Positions 8,682 to 18,058 of a stretch of DNA of 64,000 nucleotides are shown piece by piece. The position numbers and the translations under genes are program-made. Below the pieces are notes generated by a model, which was not told the DNA's origin, made no database searches, and saw nothing but the letters and a program-made list of their open reading frames with translations. Position 1 is the first letter of the stretch. Every line of letters starts with the position of its first letter. Origin of the DNA: an uncultured Oscillospiraceae bacterium (lineage in GTDB: Bacteria; Bacillota; Clostridia; Oscillospirales; Oscillospiraceae); contig CAKUOS010000002.1 in assembly GCA_934670025.1 (NCBI GenBank), positions 13,678-77,677 on the forward strand, written 5' to 3'.

Positions 8682-9058
8682 GCAAATTCAAGGACATGGT
8701 CGCGCGTGACAACGCGCGGACCTTTATGAACCTTGACGAGTTTGCGGAGAAGCGAATCGTGGTCTACGACGGCGTGACCTACGACGGCGAAGATCACGCC
8801 GGTATTCCGGTCGTGCTGTCCGGGCTGAAAGAGAAAGACCGCCGCCAGCTTATGAGCGATCATATTCAGGGGCTGTTCCTCGTTTCGTCCGTGCTGCATT
8901 GCAGGATTCAGGATCTCGGCGGCAACCAACCAGAGAAAGGGACGCGCATGGAGATCAGCGATCCCGATGACGCTACCTTCTTCCGACGATTCTACGTCGC
9001 CTCGTCGGTCTGCGAGCTGGGCCTGCTTCGTGTGGAACTGGAGGCGTTCAACGAATGA
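8678..9058 (+). CDS. Head-tail connector protein, 126 aa
   Basis: This 126-residue protein overlaps its upstream neighbour by ATGA and its downstream neighbour by 4 bases. The length, beta-rich composition (RIVVYDGVTYDG) and place between capsid and minor tail protein Z suggest a head-completion or stopper protein. No specific motif was recognised, so the role comes from gene order. Confidence 0.6.
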   Translation: MSKFKDMVARDNARTFMNLDEFAEKRIVVYDGVTYDGEDHAGIPVVLSGLKEKDRRQLMSDHIQGLFLVSSVLHCRIQDLGGNQPEKGTRMEISDPDDATFFRRFYVASSVCELGLLRVELEAFNE

Positions 9059-9765
9059 GCAAGTATTCTAAAGCGTACTTCAACCCGTACTCGGATAGCT
9101 TTTCCTGCCGGGTAGCCATTGTATCACCAGAGGTGTTGCAGGAGGCTGAGCAAAGGCTTGCGGAGTTTCCAGGTGGCATGGAATCAGCGATGAAGCGAGC
9201 GATGGCGCGCGCAACCGCGTATCTTCGGACGCAAAGCACGAGAGAAATTCGGAAAAAATATGACATTTCCAGAAAAGCTATTCGCGCAGAGCAGAACATC
9301 AAGGTTAGCTATCGCTATTTCAACGGCGTTGAAGCAAAAATCTCGTTTCGTGGCAACAAAATCCCCCTATTCCGCTATGGCGGCGCATCTCCGAGCCAGC
9401 CAACCGTCAATCCAGAAAAGACCGTCATGGCAATCATTAACGGCAATCTTCGCCCGGTTCATCCGGGCATTGCCGCAGCAGGCCATCAGCTTCTTTCAAC
9501 AGCTCCGTTTAAGTTTGATAACGCCTTTGTCGCCACAGTCAAAGCAGGAACCGGCGGCAAAACTCATACGGGTATTTTTGAACGGACTGGCGGGAGGATG
9601 GCTAACGGCGGTGCAGCAATCAAAGAAATTATGGGTTCGTCTGTTCCGCAGATGGTAGGCGGTGAGGATGTGGCTGAAAGTCTTACGGATCAGGCGATGG
9701 ATAAGTTTGAGGAAAGATTGGTGCATGAGGTAGACGCAATCGTGAAAGGATGGGTGCCGGTATGA
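9055..9765 (+). CDS. Minor tail protein Z-like (neck protein)
   Basis: The 236-residue protein has a helical N-terminal half with the pattern of prophage minor tail protein Z (MARATAYLRTQSTREIRKKYDI) and a glycine-rich C-terminal half. Z-family proteins connect tail and head in lambda-like phages. Its codon use looks more AT-rich than that of neighbouring genes, which might mean recent exchange of this gene. Confidence 0.75.
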   Translation: MSKYSKAYFNPYSDSFSCRVAIVSPEVLQEAEQRLAEFPGGMESAMKRAMARATAYLRTQSTREIRKKYDISRKAIRAEQNIKVSYRYFNGVEAKISFRGNKIPLFRYGGASPSQPTVNPEKTVMAIINGNLRPVHPGIAAAGHQLLSTAPFKFDNAFVATVKAGTGGKTHTGIFERTGGRMANGGAAIKEIMGSSVPQMVGGEDVAESLTDQAMDKFEERLVHEVDAIVKGWVPV

Positions 9766-10253
9766 CACGACTGAATTTATTGGACGCGCTCACGAGCTTC
9801 ACGAATGAGGTCATGCGCGAAACGCTCCTTCCTGTGCGGCGGCAAAAGGGCGACGAGGAAGAACCTGCCGAGCGTCCGCCACTGGTCTACCGCCAGCGCC
9901 TGCCCGATGTCAAATCTGCTACGTCGAAAGCGCCGTACATTCTGCATCAGATCGTCACTGGCGAAGATGAGCAAAAGCCCGGCGAGCCGACGGACAGCAG
10001 CGTTGAGATTCGCTCTCTTTTCTGCGTGTACGGCGAAGACGATCAGGAAGGTGCGCTGCGGCTGCTTACGACGGTCGAGCATTTCCGTCAAGAGCTTCTG
10101 ATGCACGGCGTAATCGCCAAGCAGTTTGCGCTGGATCTTTCGCAGAAGCTGTCCACACTCTACTACACCGACAACACCGCGCCGTACTTCTGTGCGGAGC
10201 TGGTGTCGGTCTGGAAAATCCCCAGTGTCAACAGGGAGGCATTTGCATGGTAA
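9762..10253 (+). CDS. Tail terminator-like protein, 163 aa
   Basis: It starts within the preceding stop (ATGA at 9762). Size (163 aa), mixed alpha/beta pattern and position between Z and the sheath genes fit a tail terminator or tail completion protein (gpU/gpR analog). The conserved-looking TVEHFRQELL helix is typical of such short proteins. No catalytic features. Confidence 0.55.
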   Translation: MTRLNLLDALTSFTNEVMRETLLPVRRQKGDEEEPAERPPLVYRQRLPDVKSATSKAPYILHQIVTGEDEQKPGEPTDSSVEIRSLFCVYGEDDQEGALRLLTTVEHFRQELLMHGVIAKQFALDLSQKLSTLYYTDNTAPYFCAELVSVWKIPSVNREAFAW

Positions 10254-10528
10254 AAGCCAAAGGCAAAGCCGGTGCGAAAAGCGCCGGCTTTTGTATGTAC
10301 ATCGGGCCGAGCATCGTCGGCACGATCCAGCAGGCGCGTATTCTGTACGGTGACAAGCAGGACGCGCTCGCGCAGATCTCGGCAGCGGTTGAGAAATATC
10401 CGCTGATTGCCACGCTGGTTATTCCCGGCGATCAGGTGTCCGAGGCAAGAATCAAAGTCAAAACACCCGGTAATCTGCTCTACGTGAATTATCACAAGCT
10501 GGCAGACCGGAGAAAGAAGGAGGAGTAA
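10247..10528 (+). CDS. Small phage tail protein, 93 aa
   Basis: This basic 93-residue protein overlaps the upstream gene by 7 bases. It contains the stretch CMYIGPSIVGTIQQ and ends in a charged tail. The place before the sheath gene is typical for a small conserved protein of unknown function in myophages of Clostridia. Not recognised further. Confidence 0.6.
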   Translation: MVKAKGKAGAKSAGFCMYIGPSIVGTIQQARILYGDKQDALAQISAAVEKYPLIATLVIPGDQVSEARIKVKTPGNLLYVNYHKLADRRKKEE

Positions 10529-10531
10529 CCA

Positions 10532-11947
10532 TTGAAGCATGGCGTATATGTGCGGGAGCAGAAAACGAGCGTTTCGACGCCCGTTGTCGCTGAATCCGGT
10601 GTGCCGTTCGTTGTCGGCACAGCACCGGTTCACTCCGCAGAATCCCCGGCCGCGCTCTTTACCCCGGTGCTTTGCACCGACTGGGAAGACGCGGTAAAGA
10701 AGCTGGGCTATTCCGACGACTGGAAGACCTACACGATCTGCGAAGTCATGTACTCGCATTTCAAGCTGTTCCAGCGCCAGCCCATCATCTTCTGCAACGT
10801 GCTTGATCCGAGCACCAACAAGGAGGCCGTCGCGGGCGCGGAAGTCACCCTTTCCGGTAAGCAGGCAAAGCTGCCGTTCGACGCGATCCTGTCCAGCCTC
10901 GTTGTCAAGACGGCGTCTTCGTCCGAATCGCCGCTTGTCAAAGACACGGACTATGCCGCGTACTACTCGGACGGCAACCTTATCGTCGAGACGATCGAGG
11001 ACGGCGCAGCCAAGGCCGCGACCAAGCTGTATATCAGCTACGACAAGATCAAGACCGCCGACATCGACGATGATGACATCGTCAAGGGCATCGAAGCCAT
11101 CGACCTTTGCATGGCAACCGTCAGCATCACGCCCGACCTCATCATCGCGCCCGGCTGGTCTCATACCAGCACTGTACAGGCCGTCATGGCGGCGAAGGCC
11201 GAAGTCATCAACGGCATTCTCGGCGCAAAGTCCATCTGTGACATCGACTGCTCCGCCAGCGGCGCGCGCAGCTATGACGCCGTCGCCGCGAAGAAGTCCG
11301 CGACGAACCTGATCGACCCGGCTCAGATCGCGGTCTGGCCGCAGGTGAAGCTCGGCAGCAAGCAGTTCCATCTCTCCACACAGCTCGCGGGTCTGATGGC
11401 GAAGGTGGACAGCGGCAACGACGGTGTGCCGTATGAATCGCCCTCCAATAAGGCCCTCCAGTGCGACGGCGCTTGCCTGGAAGACGGCACAGACGTCACC
11501 CTCACGCTGGAGCAGGCGAACATTCTGAACGCCAACGGCATTTGCACGGCGCTCAAGTTTATGAATGGTTTCGTGGCGTGGGGCAACTACACCGCCTGCT
11601 ACCCCAGCAACACCGACATCAAGGACTATTTCATCCCGATCAGCAGAATGTTCAAGTGGGTCGGCAACTCCCTCATCAAGACGTTCTGGTCGAAGACGGA
11701 CAGCCCCATGAACCGGCGTCTGCTGGACAACATCAAGGATTCCGCGAACAACTGGCTCGCAGGTCTTGTGGGCAGCGAGTATCTGCTCGGCGCCCGCGTT
11801 GAGATCCTCGACTCCGAGAATCCCATGACGGACCTCATGGCCGGTATTGTGAGAATCCACATCTACATGACGCCGCCCAGCCCTGCGCAGGAGATCGACT
11901 TCGTACTCGAATACGACACCGATTACGTGCAGAGCGCGTTGGCGTGA
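10532..11947 (+). CDS. Tail sheath protein
   Basis: The 471-residue protein starts at TTG 10532 with AAGGAGGAG upstream. The opening (KHGVYVREQKTSVSTPV) and the early GVPFVVGTAP stretch are hallmarks of contractile sheath proteins in P2/Mu-like phages; the C-terminal region with YMTPPSPAQEIDF matches the sheath core. It forms the contractile outer tube around the tail tube and is followed directly by the tube gene. Confidence 0.93.
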   Translation: MKHGVYVREQKTSVSTPVVAESGVPFVVGTAPVHSAESPAALFTPVLCTDWEDAVKKLGYSDDWKTYTICEVMYSHFKLFQRQPIIFCNVLDPSTNKEAVAGAEVTLSGKQAKLPFDAILSSLVVKTASSSESPLVKDTDYAAYYSDGNLIVETIEDGAAKAATKLYISYDKIKTADIDDDDIVKGIEAIDLCMATVSITPDLIIAPGWSHTSTVQAVMAAKAEVINGILGAKSICDIDCSASGARSYDAVAAKKSATNLIDPAQIAVWPQVKLGSKQFHLSTQLAGLMAKVDSGNDGVPYESPSNKALQCDGACLEDGTDVTLTLEQANILNANGICTALKFMNGFVAWGNYTACYPSNTDIKDYFIPISRMFKWVGNSLIKTFWSKTDSPMNRRLLDNIKDSANNWLAGLVGSEYLLGARVEILDSENPMTDLMAGIVRIHIYMTPPSPAQEIDFVLEYDTDYVQSALA

Positions 11948-11964
11948 CGAAGGAGGACTGAACA

Positions 11965-12486
11965 ATGGGAATGGTAGATCAGGCCGTAATCAACTTCGCC
12001 TGCTACGAAGATGCCAAAGACTTCCTCGGTCTGGCTTCCGTGACGCTGCCCGATGTTGATTTCATTGTTGCAACCGTCTCCGGTGCCGGCATTGCCGGCA
12101 ACGTGGAGGCGCCGATCATCGGCCATATGAACGCCATGACCGCGCAGCTCAAATTCCGCACCTTCAGCGCCGAAAGCCTGAAGCTGCAGGAGCCGCGCGA
12201 ACACAACATCGACCTGCGCGCGCCGCAGCAGGTGTACGATCCGATTGCAGGTGTTTACAAGACGCAGTCCGTCAAGCACGTCCTCGTGCTTGTTCCGAAG
12301 ACGCTGTCGAACGGCAATATCGCCCCGGCTTCTCCCACGGACGGCTCTGGCAGCTACGCCGTGCGCCGCTGGGTGACGTACATCGATGACGCAAAGGTCA
12401 TGGAGCTTGACCCGTACAACTACATCTGCGAGGTGAACGGTGTCGACTATCTCTCCGACACCCGCAAGGCCCTCGGTAAATCGTAA
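11965..12486 (+). CDS. Major tail tube protein (FII family)
   Basis: A 173-residue protein after the sheath, as in P2 (FI-FII). It begins with VDQAVINFACYEDAKDFLG, and continues with VTLPDVDF, typical of the tube family. RBS GGAGG. It forms the inner tube that the contracting sheath drives into the cell envelope. Confidence 0.9.
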   Translation: MGMVDQAVINFACYEDAKDFLGLASVTLPDVDFIVATVSGAGIAGNVEAPIIGHMNAMTAQLKFRTFSAESLKLQEPREHNIDLRAPQQVYDPIAGVYKTQSVKHVLVLVPKTLSNGNIAPASPTDGSGSYAVRRWVTYIDDAKVMELDPYNYICEVNGVDYLSDTRKALGKS

Positions 12487-12492
12487 ATCTTT

Positions 12493-12526
12493 GGGGCGGC
12501 GCGTGATGCGTCGCCCCGTCATTTTT
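12493..12526 (+). terminator. Hairpin with T run between tube and tail chaperone genes
   Basis: GGGGCGGCGC pairs with the segment ending in CGCCCC at 12517, followed by GTCATTTTT. It probably trims transcription after the highly expressed sheath and tube genes, lowering expression of the chaperones. Confidence 0.65.
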
Positions 12527-12543
12527 GAAAGGAGCCTCGAATC

Positions 12544-12927
12544 ATGGAAAACAAGAAGCAGAACACCGCCGCAGAAGAAAGCGGCAACATCTTCGCAGTC
12601 GCGGAGAAGCAGGACGAAGCAACCGCCAACAATGGCGTCTTCACGCTGCATCTTACGCGCCCCCTGGAGCATGAGGGCAAGAGCTATTCCGACCTCACGT
12701 TCGATTTCGACAGCCTGAGCGGCAGCGACTCTCTGGCGATTGAACGGGAGCTGCAGATGCTCGGCCATACGGTGATCGTTGCGAATTTCGACAGCGAATA
12801 CCTCATCCGCGTATGTGTCAAGGCGTGTACCGACCCCCTTGGTATTGATGCGCTGGGCAAGCTCAGTATCCGCGATTTCAACCGTCTGCGGAACACCGTA
12901 AGAGGTTTTTTATCGCGCAAGGAGTGA
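12544..12927 (+). CDS. Tail assembly chaperone, short form (gpE-like)
   Basis: The 127-residue protein is placed between tube and tape measure, as P2 gpE, Mu gp41 and lambda gpG. Central segments such as FDFDSLSGSDSLAIERELQ match the Mu41/gpE tail assembly family. Near its 3' end is the slippery heptamer T TTT TTA in the correct phase, from which the longer form is made. It would coat the tape measure protein during assembly. Confidence 0.85.
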   Translation: MENKKQNTAAEESGNIFAVAEKQDEATANNGVFTLHLTRPLEHEGKSYSDLTFDFDSLSGSDSLAIERELQMLGHTVIVANFDSEYLIRVCVKACTDPLGIDALGKLSIRDFNRLRNTVRGFLSRKE

Positions 12928-13103
12928 TCGTCGGAGATGGCGGCGTATGGCTTCGCAGGCAATGCCTCGCCATGGCCCGGACGAACAATACTCCGGTAGA
13001 TTTCTGGTTATCTCTCCGGCTCGGTGAATTATCGCAATGGGTGAAAGCCTCTAATGCGCTGATTGCCGAGGAAATGGAGAAGCGAAAACAAAAACGCAAA
13101 TGA
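12544..13103 (+). CDS. Tail assembly chaperone, -1 frameshift long form (gpE+E'-like)
   Basis: The join is 12544-12912 then -1 to 12912-13103. After the heptamer at 12906-12912 the -1 frame continues for 63 codons and ends at TGA 13101-13103. It encodes PVDFWLSLRLGELSQWVKAS and a basic tail, which resembles the downstream T/E' domain of phage tail chaperones. The frame has no strong ribosome binding site of its own, so frameshifting is the likely way of expression. The two products would be made at a fixed ratio. Confidence 0.8.
12906..12912 (+). promoter_or_regulatory. Programmed -1 frameshift site T TTT TTA
   Basis: The zero-frame codons are GGT TTT TTA TCG; the run T-TTT-TTA lets both tRNAs re-pair one base upstream. 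It is 13 bases before the zero-frame stop, as expected for tail chaperone genes. Confidence 0.75.
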
Positions 13104-13119
13104 AAGTGAGGCGAAGATA

Positions 13120-16100
13120 TTGGCATCGCGGAAAGAATATGAGATGCTATTTGCGCTTGAAGCGCAGCTTGGCCGCGAGTTTCGCACGACCTTTGCAAAG
13201 GCCCGCGGCGAGCTCGGCGACACGGCCGATAGTGCAGAATCTTTCGGCAGCCGCGCGACACAGGCCGTGGACGCGGTGTCGAGCGTTCTTGCTGCGGCTG
13301 GTATCTCCGCTGCGCTTAAAGAAATAAAAGAAGGCTTCGACGAATGCGCACAGGCGTCGATGGACTTTGAATCGGCAATGACAGGCGTCGCAAAAACGAC
13401 CGATCTGACAGACGAAGAACTGGCGGATATGTCGGACGCGATCAAAGCCATGTCCACCGAGATCCCGGCATCTACGACCGAGATCGCCGCCGTCGCTGAA
13501 GCTGCTGGCCAGCTTGGCATTCAGAAAGACGCGCTGCTCGATTTTACGCGCGTTATGACAATGCTCGGCACAGCGACGAACATGACAGCCGAAGATGCCG
13601 CAACCGCCCTCGCGCGGTTCGCGAACATTACAGGCATGTCCGCAGACAATTATGATCGTCTCGGCGCCGTGATCGTTGATCTTGGCAATAACTTTGCAAC
13701 GACCGAATCTGAGATCACGCAGATGGGTACGCGCCTTGCCTCTGGCGGCAAGCTGGCCGGTCTGACGGAACCTCAGATCATGGCGCTCGCCGCATCGATG
13801 TCCTCCGTCGGCATCGAGGCCGAAGCTGGCGGCACGGCCATGACGCAGACGCTCAATGCCATCGAAAAGGCTGTTGCAACCGGCGAGGATTCTTTACAGA
13901 GCTTCGCAGACGTTGCGGGAATGTCTGCGGATTCGTTCGCAGAAATGTGGAATACGGACGCTCTGGGCGCTCTGACGGCGTTTATCCGCGGACTTGGCAA
14001 TCTGGACGAGCAGGGCGAAAGCGCCGTTCTGGTGCTGGAAGACCTCGGCCTTACCGGCATTCGCCAGAGCAATATGCTCAAATCCCTCGCCCTGGCAGCA
14101 GACCAGATGGACAGCGCCGTACAGACGGCAAATACCGCGTGGGATGAGAATATCGCTCTGACGAACGAAGCCAACAAGCGATACGCCACCACGCAATCCA
14201 AGCTGGACATGATGCAGAACGCCTACAACAACCTCAAGGTTGCCGTAGGCGATGCTTTTACCCCGGCGCTGCGCGATGCTTACGACGCCGGTACGGACGT
14301 GCTGAACGTCCTCGGCGAGTTTGTGCAGGAGAATCCTGCGCTCGTCAAGGGCGTTGCAACATTCACGGGCGTAGTCGGCGGCGCAACGGTCGCATTGACG
14401 GCATACGCCGCAATCTCCAAAGTCATTAAAGCGCTGGACATTGCCACAACATTCGGTGGAATGGCCGGGCCGATTATGTTGGGCGTGACCGCCGTGGCTG
14501 CGCTGGCCGGTGGAATCGTGGCGATGGCTGATGCCGCCGAAGACCGTGCGGCTCCGTCCGTAAAGGAATTGACGGAAGCAGCGCGTGACATGAACGAAGC
14601 GCTTGCCGACGCAAAGTCTGGCTTCGATGATTCTGTCGGCAGCACAATGGCAACGGCCACAGTTGCGGAGCAGTACATTGACCGCCTGAAAGAGTTGGAT
14701 TCTGTCGGTGAAAAAACGACTGCCCAGCAGCAGGAGTATCACGGAATCCTCATGAAGCTGGTTGAGACCATTCCGGAACTATCCAGCTATATCGACCTTG
14801 AAAACGACTCCATCGACGGCGGCACGGCAGCGCTCGAAGCAAACACGGACGCATGGGTGGAAAATGCCCGCGCACAGGCATACCAAAACGAGCTTTCCGA
14901 GATCTATGCGAAGTATGCCGATGTTGAAATCGAACGGGCAAAGCGCCGGGCAGAGCTGACGGATGCAGAAGAAGCCGCGCATGAAGCCACTCAGGCCTAT
15001 AATGACGCGCTCGCCAAGCAAAACGCGCTTTACGCCGAAGCGCAGAAAAAGGCTGATGCCTATTACGAAGAAACCGGCGTTCTCCGTGATGCCGAATACT
15101 TCCTTGGTGACGAAATCAACGCCGTCAACAATGAGGTCACAGACGCCAACATCGCATGGATTGAGGCCGCGACGCACGTTACAAACCTGAAAGAAGCGAT
15201 TGAGGAAGACAACAATGCGCTCAGTGCGGCGGATGAAGAAATTCAGGCCGTAACGGACGCATACGAAAGCCTCACGGAAGCAACGGATGATTCGACCGAA
15301 GCAACCGAAAATGCTTCGCGCGGACAGACGGAGCTGAACACCGAGATCAGCAACGTCAAGGAGCGTGTTGAAGCTCTCCAGCAGGCGTATCAGGAAGCCT
15401 ACAAAGCCGCTGCAGAAAGTGTTCAGGGCCAATATGCGCTTTGGCAGGAGGCAGACAGCATCGTTGCAACTTCCGCTTCCAGCATCAACAGCAATCTCCA
15501 AGGCCAGATCACGCATTGGCAGACCTACAATGATAATCTGGCCAGTCTTCGAGACAGAGCCGGTGATATTGAGGGCCTGACCGACATGATCGGTTCTTTC
15601 GCAGACGGCAGCTCCGACAGCGTGAATGCGATTGCCGGTATGGCTGCGGCCAGCGACGAAGAATTGGCCGCGATGGTCGAAAGCTGGAATAAGCTGCGCG
15701 AGGAACAGAATAAAGCCGCTGAGGACATTGCAGACTTCCGCACCAGTTTCTCCGAAACTATGGAGGCGTTCAGCGGAGACCTCGAAGACACCATTGACGG
15801 CATGGATCTTGGCACGGAAGCTGCGGAAGCCGGTCGTGCGACCATTCAGGGATTCATTGATGGTGCAACCGGGATGCTGTCGACCGTGCAATCGGCATAT
15901 TCCCAGCTCGGATACGCTGCCCTTGCCGCTCTCAGCAGAAACGTGCAGAATAACAATTCGGTCGCCTCGAGCCGCCGCATGAGCGGGTTCTCCCGATATG
16001 CCAGCGGCACGACCTCTGCCGAGGCCGGTCTTGCCCTTGTCGGCGAAGAAGGCCCGGAGTTTGTGATGATGCACGGCGGCGAAGCGGTCTTGAACGCGGC

Positions 16101-16299
16101 CGACACACACAGCGCCATCGAAGCTATGACTTCCACTTCGGACGGCTCCGTTCCAGTGCAGGTCAATATCACCGTCGAGGGTGATGTCAACGACGGCGTT
16201 ATGGAGCGCCTTGAAACCTATGGCGAGGAATTTGCCGCACAGGTACGCGCGGTGATTCGAGAAGACAATATCAACGCGCAACGGGGGGCGTACAGATGA
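13120..16299 (+). CDS. Tail tape measure protein
   Basis: At 1059 residues it is the longest protein of the phage and sets tail length. Residues about 90-230 match the TP901/Mu tape measure core (LTDEELADMSDAIKAMSTEI, then AEAAGQLGIQ). A hydrophobic region lies near residue 400-460, followed by long coiled coils. The C-terminus has the common GLALVGEEGPEFV motif. TTG 13120 is preferred as start since GTGAGGCG lies upstream, resembling the portal start; the longer upstream frame overlaps the frameshift product. Confidence 0.9.
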   Translation: MASRKEYEMLFALEAQLGREFRTTFAKARGELGDTADSAESFGSRATQAVDAVSSVLAAAGISAALKEIKEGFDECAQASMDFESAMTGVAKTTDLTDEELADMSDAIKAMSTEIPASTTEIAAVAEAAGQLGIQKDALLDFTRVMTMLGTATNMTAEDAATALARFANITGMSADNYDRLGAVIVDLGNNFATTESEITQMGTRLASGGKLAGLTEPQIMALAASMSSVGIEAEAGGTAMTQTLNAIEKAVATGEDSLQSFADVAGMSADSFAEMWNTDALGALTAFIRGLGNLDEQGESAVLVLEDLGLTGIRQSNMLKSLALAADQMDSAVQTANTAWDENIALTNEANKRYATTQSKLDMMQNAYNNLKVAVGDAFTPALRDAYDAGTDVLNVLGEFVQENPALVKGVATFTGVVGGATVALTAYAAISKVIKALDIATTFGGMAGPIMLGVTAVAALAGGIVAMADAAEDRAAPSVKELTEAARDMNEALADAKSGFDDSVGSTMATATVAEQYIDRLKELDSVGEKTTAQQQEYHGILMKLVETIPELSSYIDLENDSIDGGTAALEANTDAWVENARAQAYQNELSEIYAKYADVEIERAKRRAELTDAEEAAHEATQAYNDALAKQNALYAEAQKKADAYYEETGVLRDAEYFLGDEINAVNNEVTDANIAWIEAATHVTNLKEAIEEDNNALSAADEEIQAVTDAYESLTEATDDSTEATENASRGQTELNTEISNVKERVEALQQAYQEAYKAAAESVQGQYALWQEADSIVATSASSINSNLQGQITHWQTYNDNLASLRDRAGDIEGLTDMIGSFADGSSDSVNAIAGMAAASDEELAAMVESWNKLREEQNKAAEDIADFRTSFSETMEAFSGDLEDTIDGMDLGTEAAEAGRATIQGFIDGATGMLSTVQSAYSQLGYAALAALSRNVQNNNSVASSRRMSGFSRYASGTTSAEAGLALVGEEGPEFVMMHGGEAVLNAADTHSAIEAMTSTSDGSVPVQVNITVEGDVNDGVMERLETYGEEFAAQVRAVIREDNINAQRGAYR

Positions 16300-16508
16300 G
16301 CAGAATCTACACGACTGTGCAGGGCGATATGTGGGATATGATCGCCTACAAGGAGATGGGCAGCGTCGACTATACCGACGATCTGATGAACGCCAATAGC
16401 TCGCTGCTCAGTTATTTCTCCTTCCCCGCAGGCGTCATGCTGACAATCCCTGATGTGGTGGAGCGCAGTGCGTCTACGCTGCCGCCGTGGAAGCAGGTGC
16501 AGCGATGA
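16296..16508 (+). CDS. Tail protein X (LysM-like)
   Basis: A 70-residue protein starting in the tape measure stop (ATGA). It begins with TTVQGDMWDMIAYKEMGS and has FPAGVMLTIPDV near the end, the usual form of the P2 gpX family with a small LysM-like fold. It probably links tape measure and baseplate hub. Confidence 0.88.
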   Translation: MSRIYTTVQGDMWDMIAYKEMGSVDYTDDLMNANSSLLSYFSFPAGVMLTIPDVVERSASTLPPWKQVQR

Positions 16509-18058
16509 GCAGCCGAAATCTCGCGAGACGCACAAAAGCCGAGGTTTCCTTCGGCGGCATCGACATCACAAAATCCATTCAGCCGTATCTTCTGTCGATC
16601 TCCTATACGGACAACGAAGAAGACGAAACGGACGATCTGCAAATCAAAATCCAAGACCGCGACGATCTCTGGCTCACGCAGTGGCTCGATGAGATCTCTG
16701 AAAAGCTGTCCTGGGCATCGCCCTCCGGTGGCAGCGCATCTGGTGATGCCGTTGTCAGCGAAGCGAACAAATACCTCGGCACGCCGTATGTTTGGGGCGG
16801 CAGCAGTCCGAGCGGCTTTGACTGCTCCGGTCTTGTCTACTATGCGCTCAACGAAGCTGGAATCAATGTTCCCAGAACAACTGCGCAGGGCTACAAGGAT
16901 ATGGCTACACCGGTCAATGAAGCCACAGCGCAGCCCGGCGACCTCATCTTCTTCGGCACGCAGGGCGTTGTCGACCACGTAGGTATCTACATGGGCAATG
17001 GGCAAATGGTCAATGCGACCGGTTCGTGCGTCCAGATCACAGACATCAACACCCGCAGAGCCGGGATTATCAGTTGGGGCAGAATTGGCGGCGCCACGCA
17101 GAGCGGCTCTGCTGCCTCTGCACAGGCAGGCACGCAAAGCAGCGGCTCAGGATCTTCTACTTCCTCTGGCGAACAGGGTGCATCCTCCGATGGCGGCGGC
17201 GCAGAAGAACGGCTCGCCATGGACGTTGTGTTTGTCCGTGAGAACTGGAACAGCGACGGCTCCGACGCGGTGCTGCCGTGCGGAGAATTTGAGCTTGACA
17301 ACATCTCCTGCAGCGGACCGCCGAACACAGTCTGCATCAAAGGATCTTCGATTCCGTTTTCCTCGCAGCTCCGGCAGACCTGCAAGAGCAAGGCGTGGGA
17401 AAGCTACACGCTCAGCGGCATTGCAAATGAAATCGCCGGGAGCGGCGGTATGACCTGCATGTATGAATCGGACAGCGACCCATATTATGAGCGCGTCGAG
17501 CAGATCGATATGAGCGACATTGAGTTTCTGTCGCAGCTTTGCCATGATGCCGGTATCTCCCTCAAGGCAACAAATCGAATTCTCGTATTGTTCGATCAGC
17601 GCAAGTATGAGCAGAAGCCAGAAGTCCGCACCATCAAACGCTACGATCGTACCTACAAGACGTATCAGCTCAGCACCAGCGCCGCTGATGCGCAGTATGC
17701 ATCGTGCCGGGTGTCCTACGTCAACCCCGAAACCGGACAGTGTATTGAGGGCATCGCCAAGGTTGAGGGATACACCGAAGACCCGAACAATCAGCAGCTC
17801 GAAATCACCGCAAAGGTCGCATCAGCGGACGAAGCGAAGGAGCTTGCAGAAAAGAATCTCCGTCTTCGCAACAAATTCTGCCGCCAGGCACAATTCCTGC
17901 TGCCGGGAGATACCGACCTCGTTGCAGGCGTCAACGTTGCGCTCAAAGGCTGGGGCGGCTACGACGGAAAATACATCATCAAGCAGGCCGTCCACAAGCT
18001 GGACAGCGGCGGCTATACAACGCAGATCTCGCTGCGCATGGTATTGGAGGGATATTGA
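16505..18058 (+). CDS. Baseplate hub (gpD family) with inserted NlpC/P60 peptidase domain
   Basis: This 517-residue protein has the start (residues 1-70) and end (about 235-517) of P2-like late control/hub gpD, which forms the ring atop the spike. Between them lies a complete NlpC/P60 cysteine peptidase: YLGTPYVWGG, then FDCSGLVYYAL with catalytic Cys about 107, and VDHVGIYMG with His about 158. A Ser/Gly-rich linker (about 197-233) follows. The insert would cut peptidoglycan during tail entry. It begins inside the stop of gpX (ATGA). Confidence 0.88.
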   Translation: MSSRNLARRTKAEVSFGGIDITKSIQPYLLSISYTDNEEDETDDLQIKIQDRDDLWLTQWLDEISEKLSWASPSGGSASGDAVVSEANKYLGTPYVWGGSSPSGFDCSGLVYYALNEAGINVPRTTAQGYKDMATPVNEATAQPGDLIFFGTQGVVDHVGIYMGNGQMVNATGSCVQITDINTRRAGIISWGRIGGATQSGSAASAQAGTQSSGSGSSTSSGEQGASSDGGGAEERLAMDVVFVRENWNSDGSDAVLPCGEFELDNISCSGPPNTVCIKGSSIPFSSQLRQTCKSKAWESYTLSGIANEIAGSGGMTCMYESDSDPYYERVEQIDMSDIEFLSQLCHDAGISLKATNRILVLFDQRKYEQKPEVRTIKRYDRTYKTYQLSTSAADAQYASCRVSYVNPETGQCIEGIAKVEGYTEDPNNQQLEITAKVASADEAKELAEKNLRLRNKFCRQAQFLLPGDTDLVAGVNVALKGWGGYDGKYIIKQAVHKLDSGGYTTQISLRMVLEGY

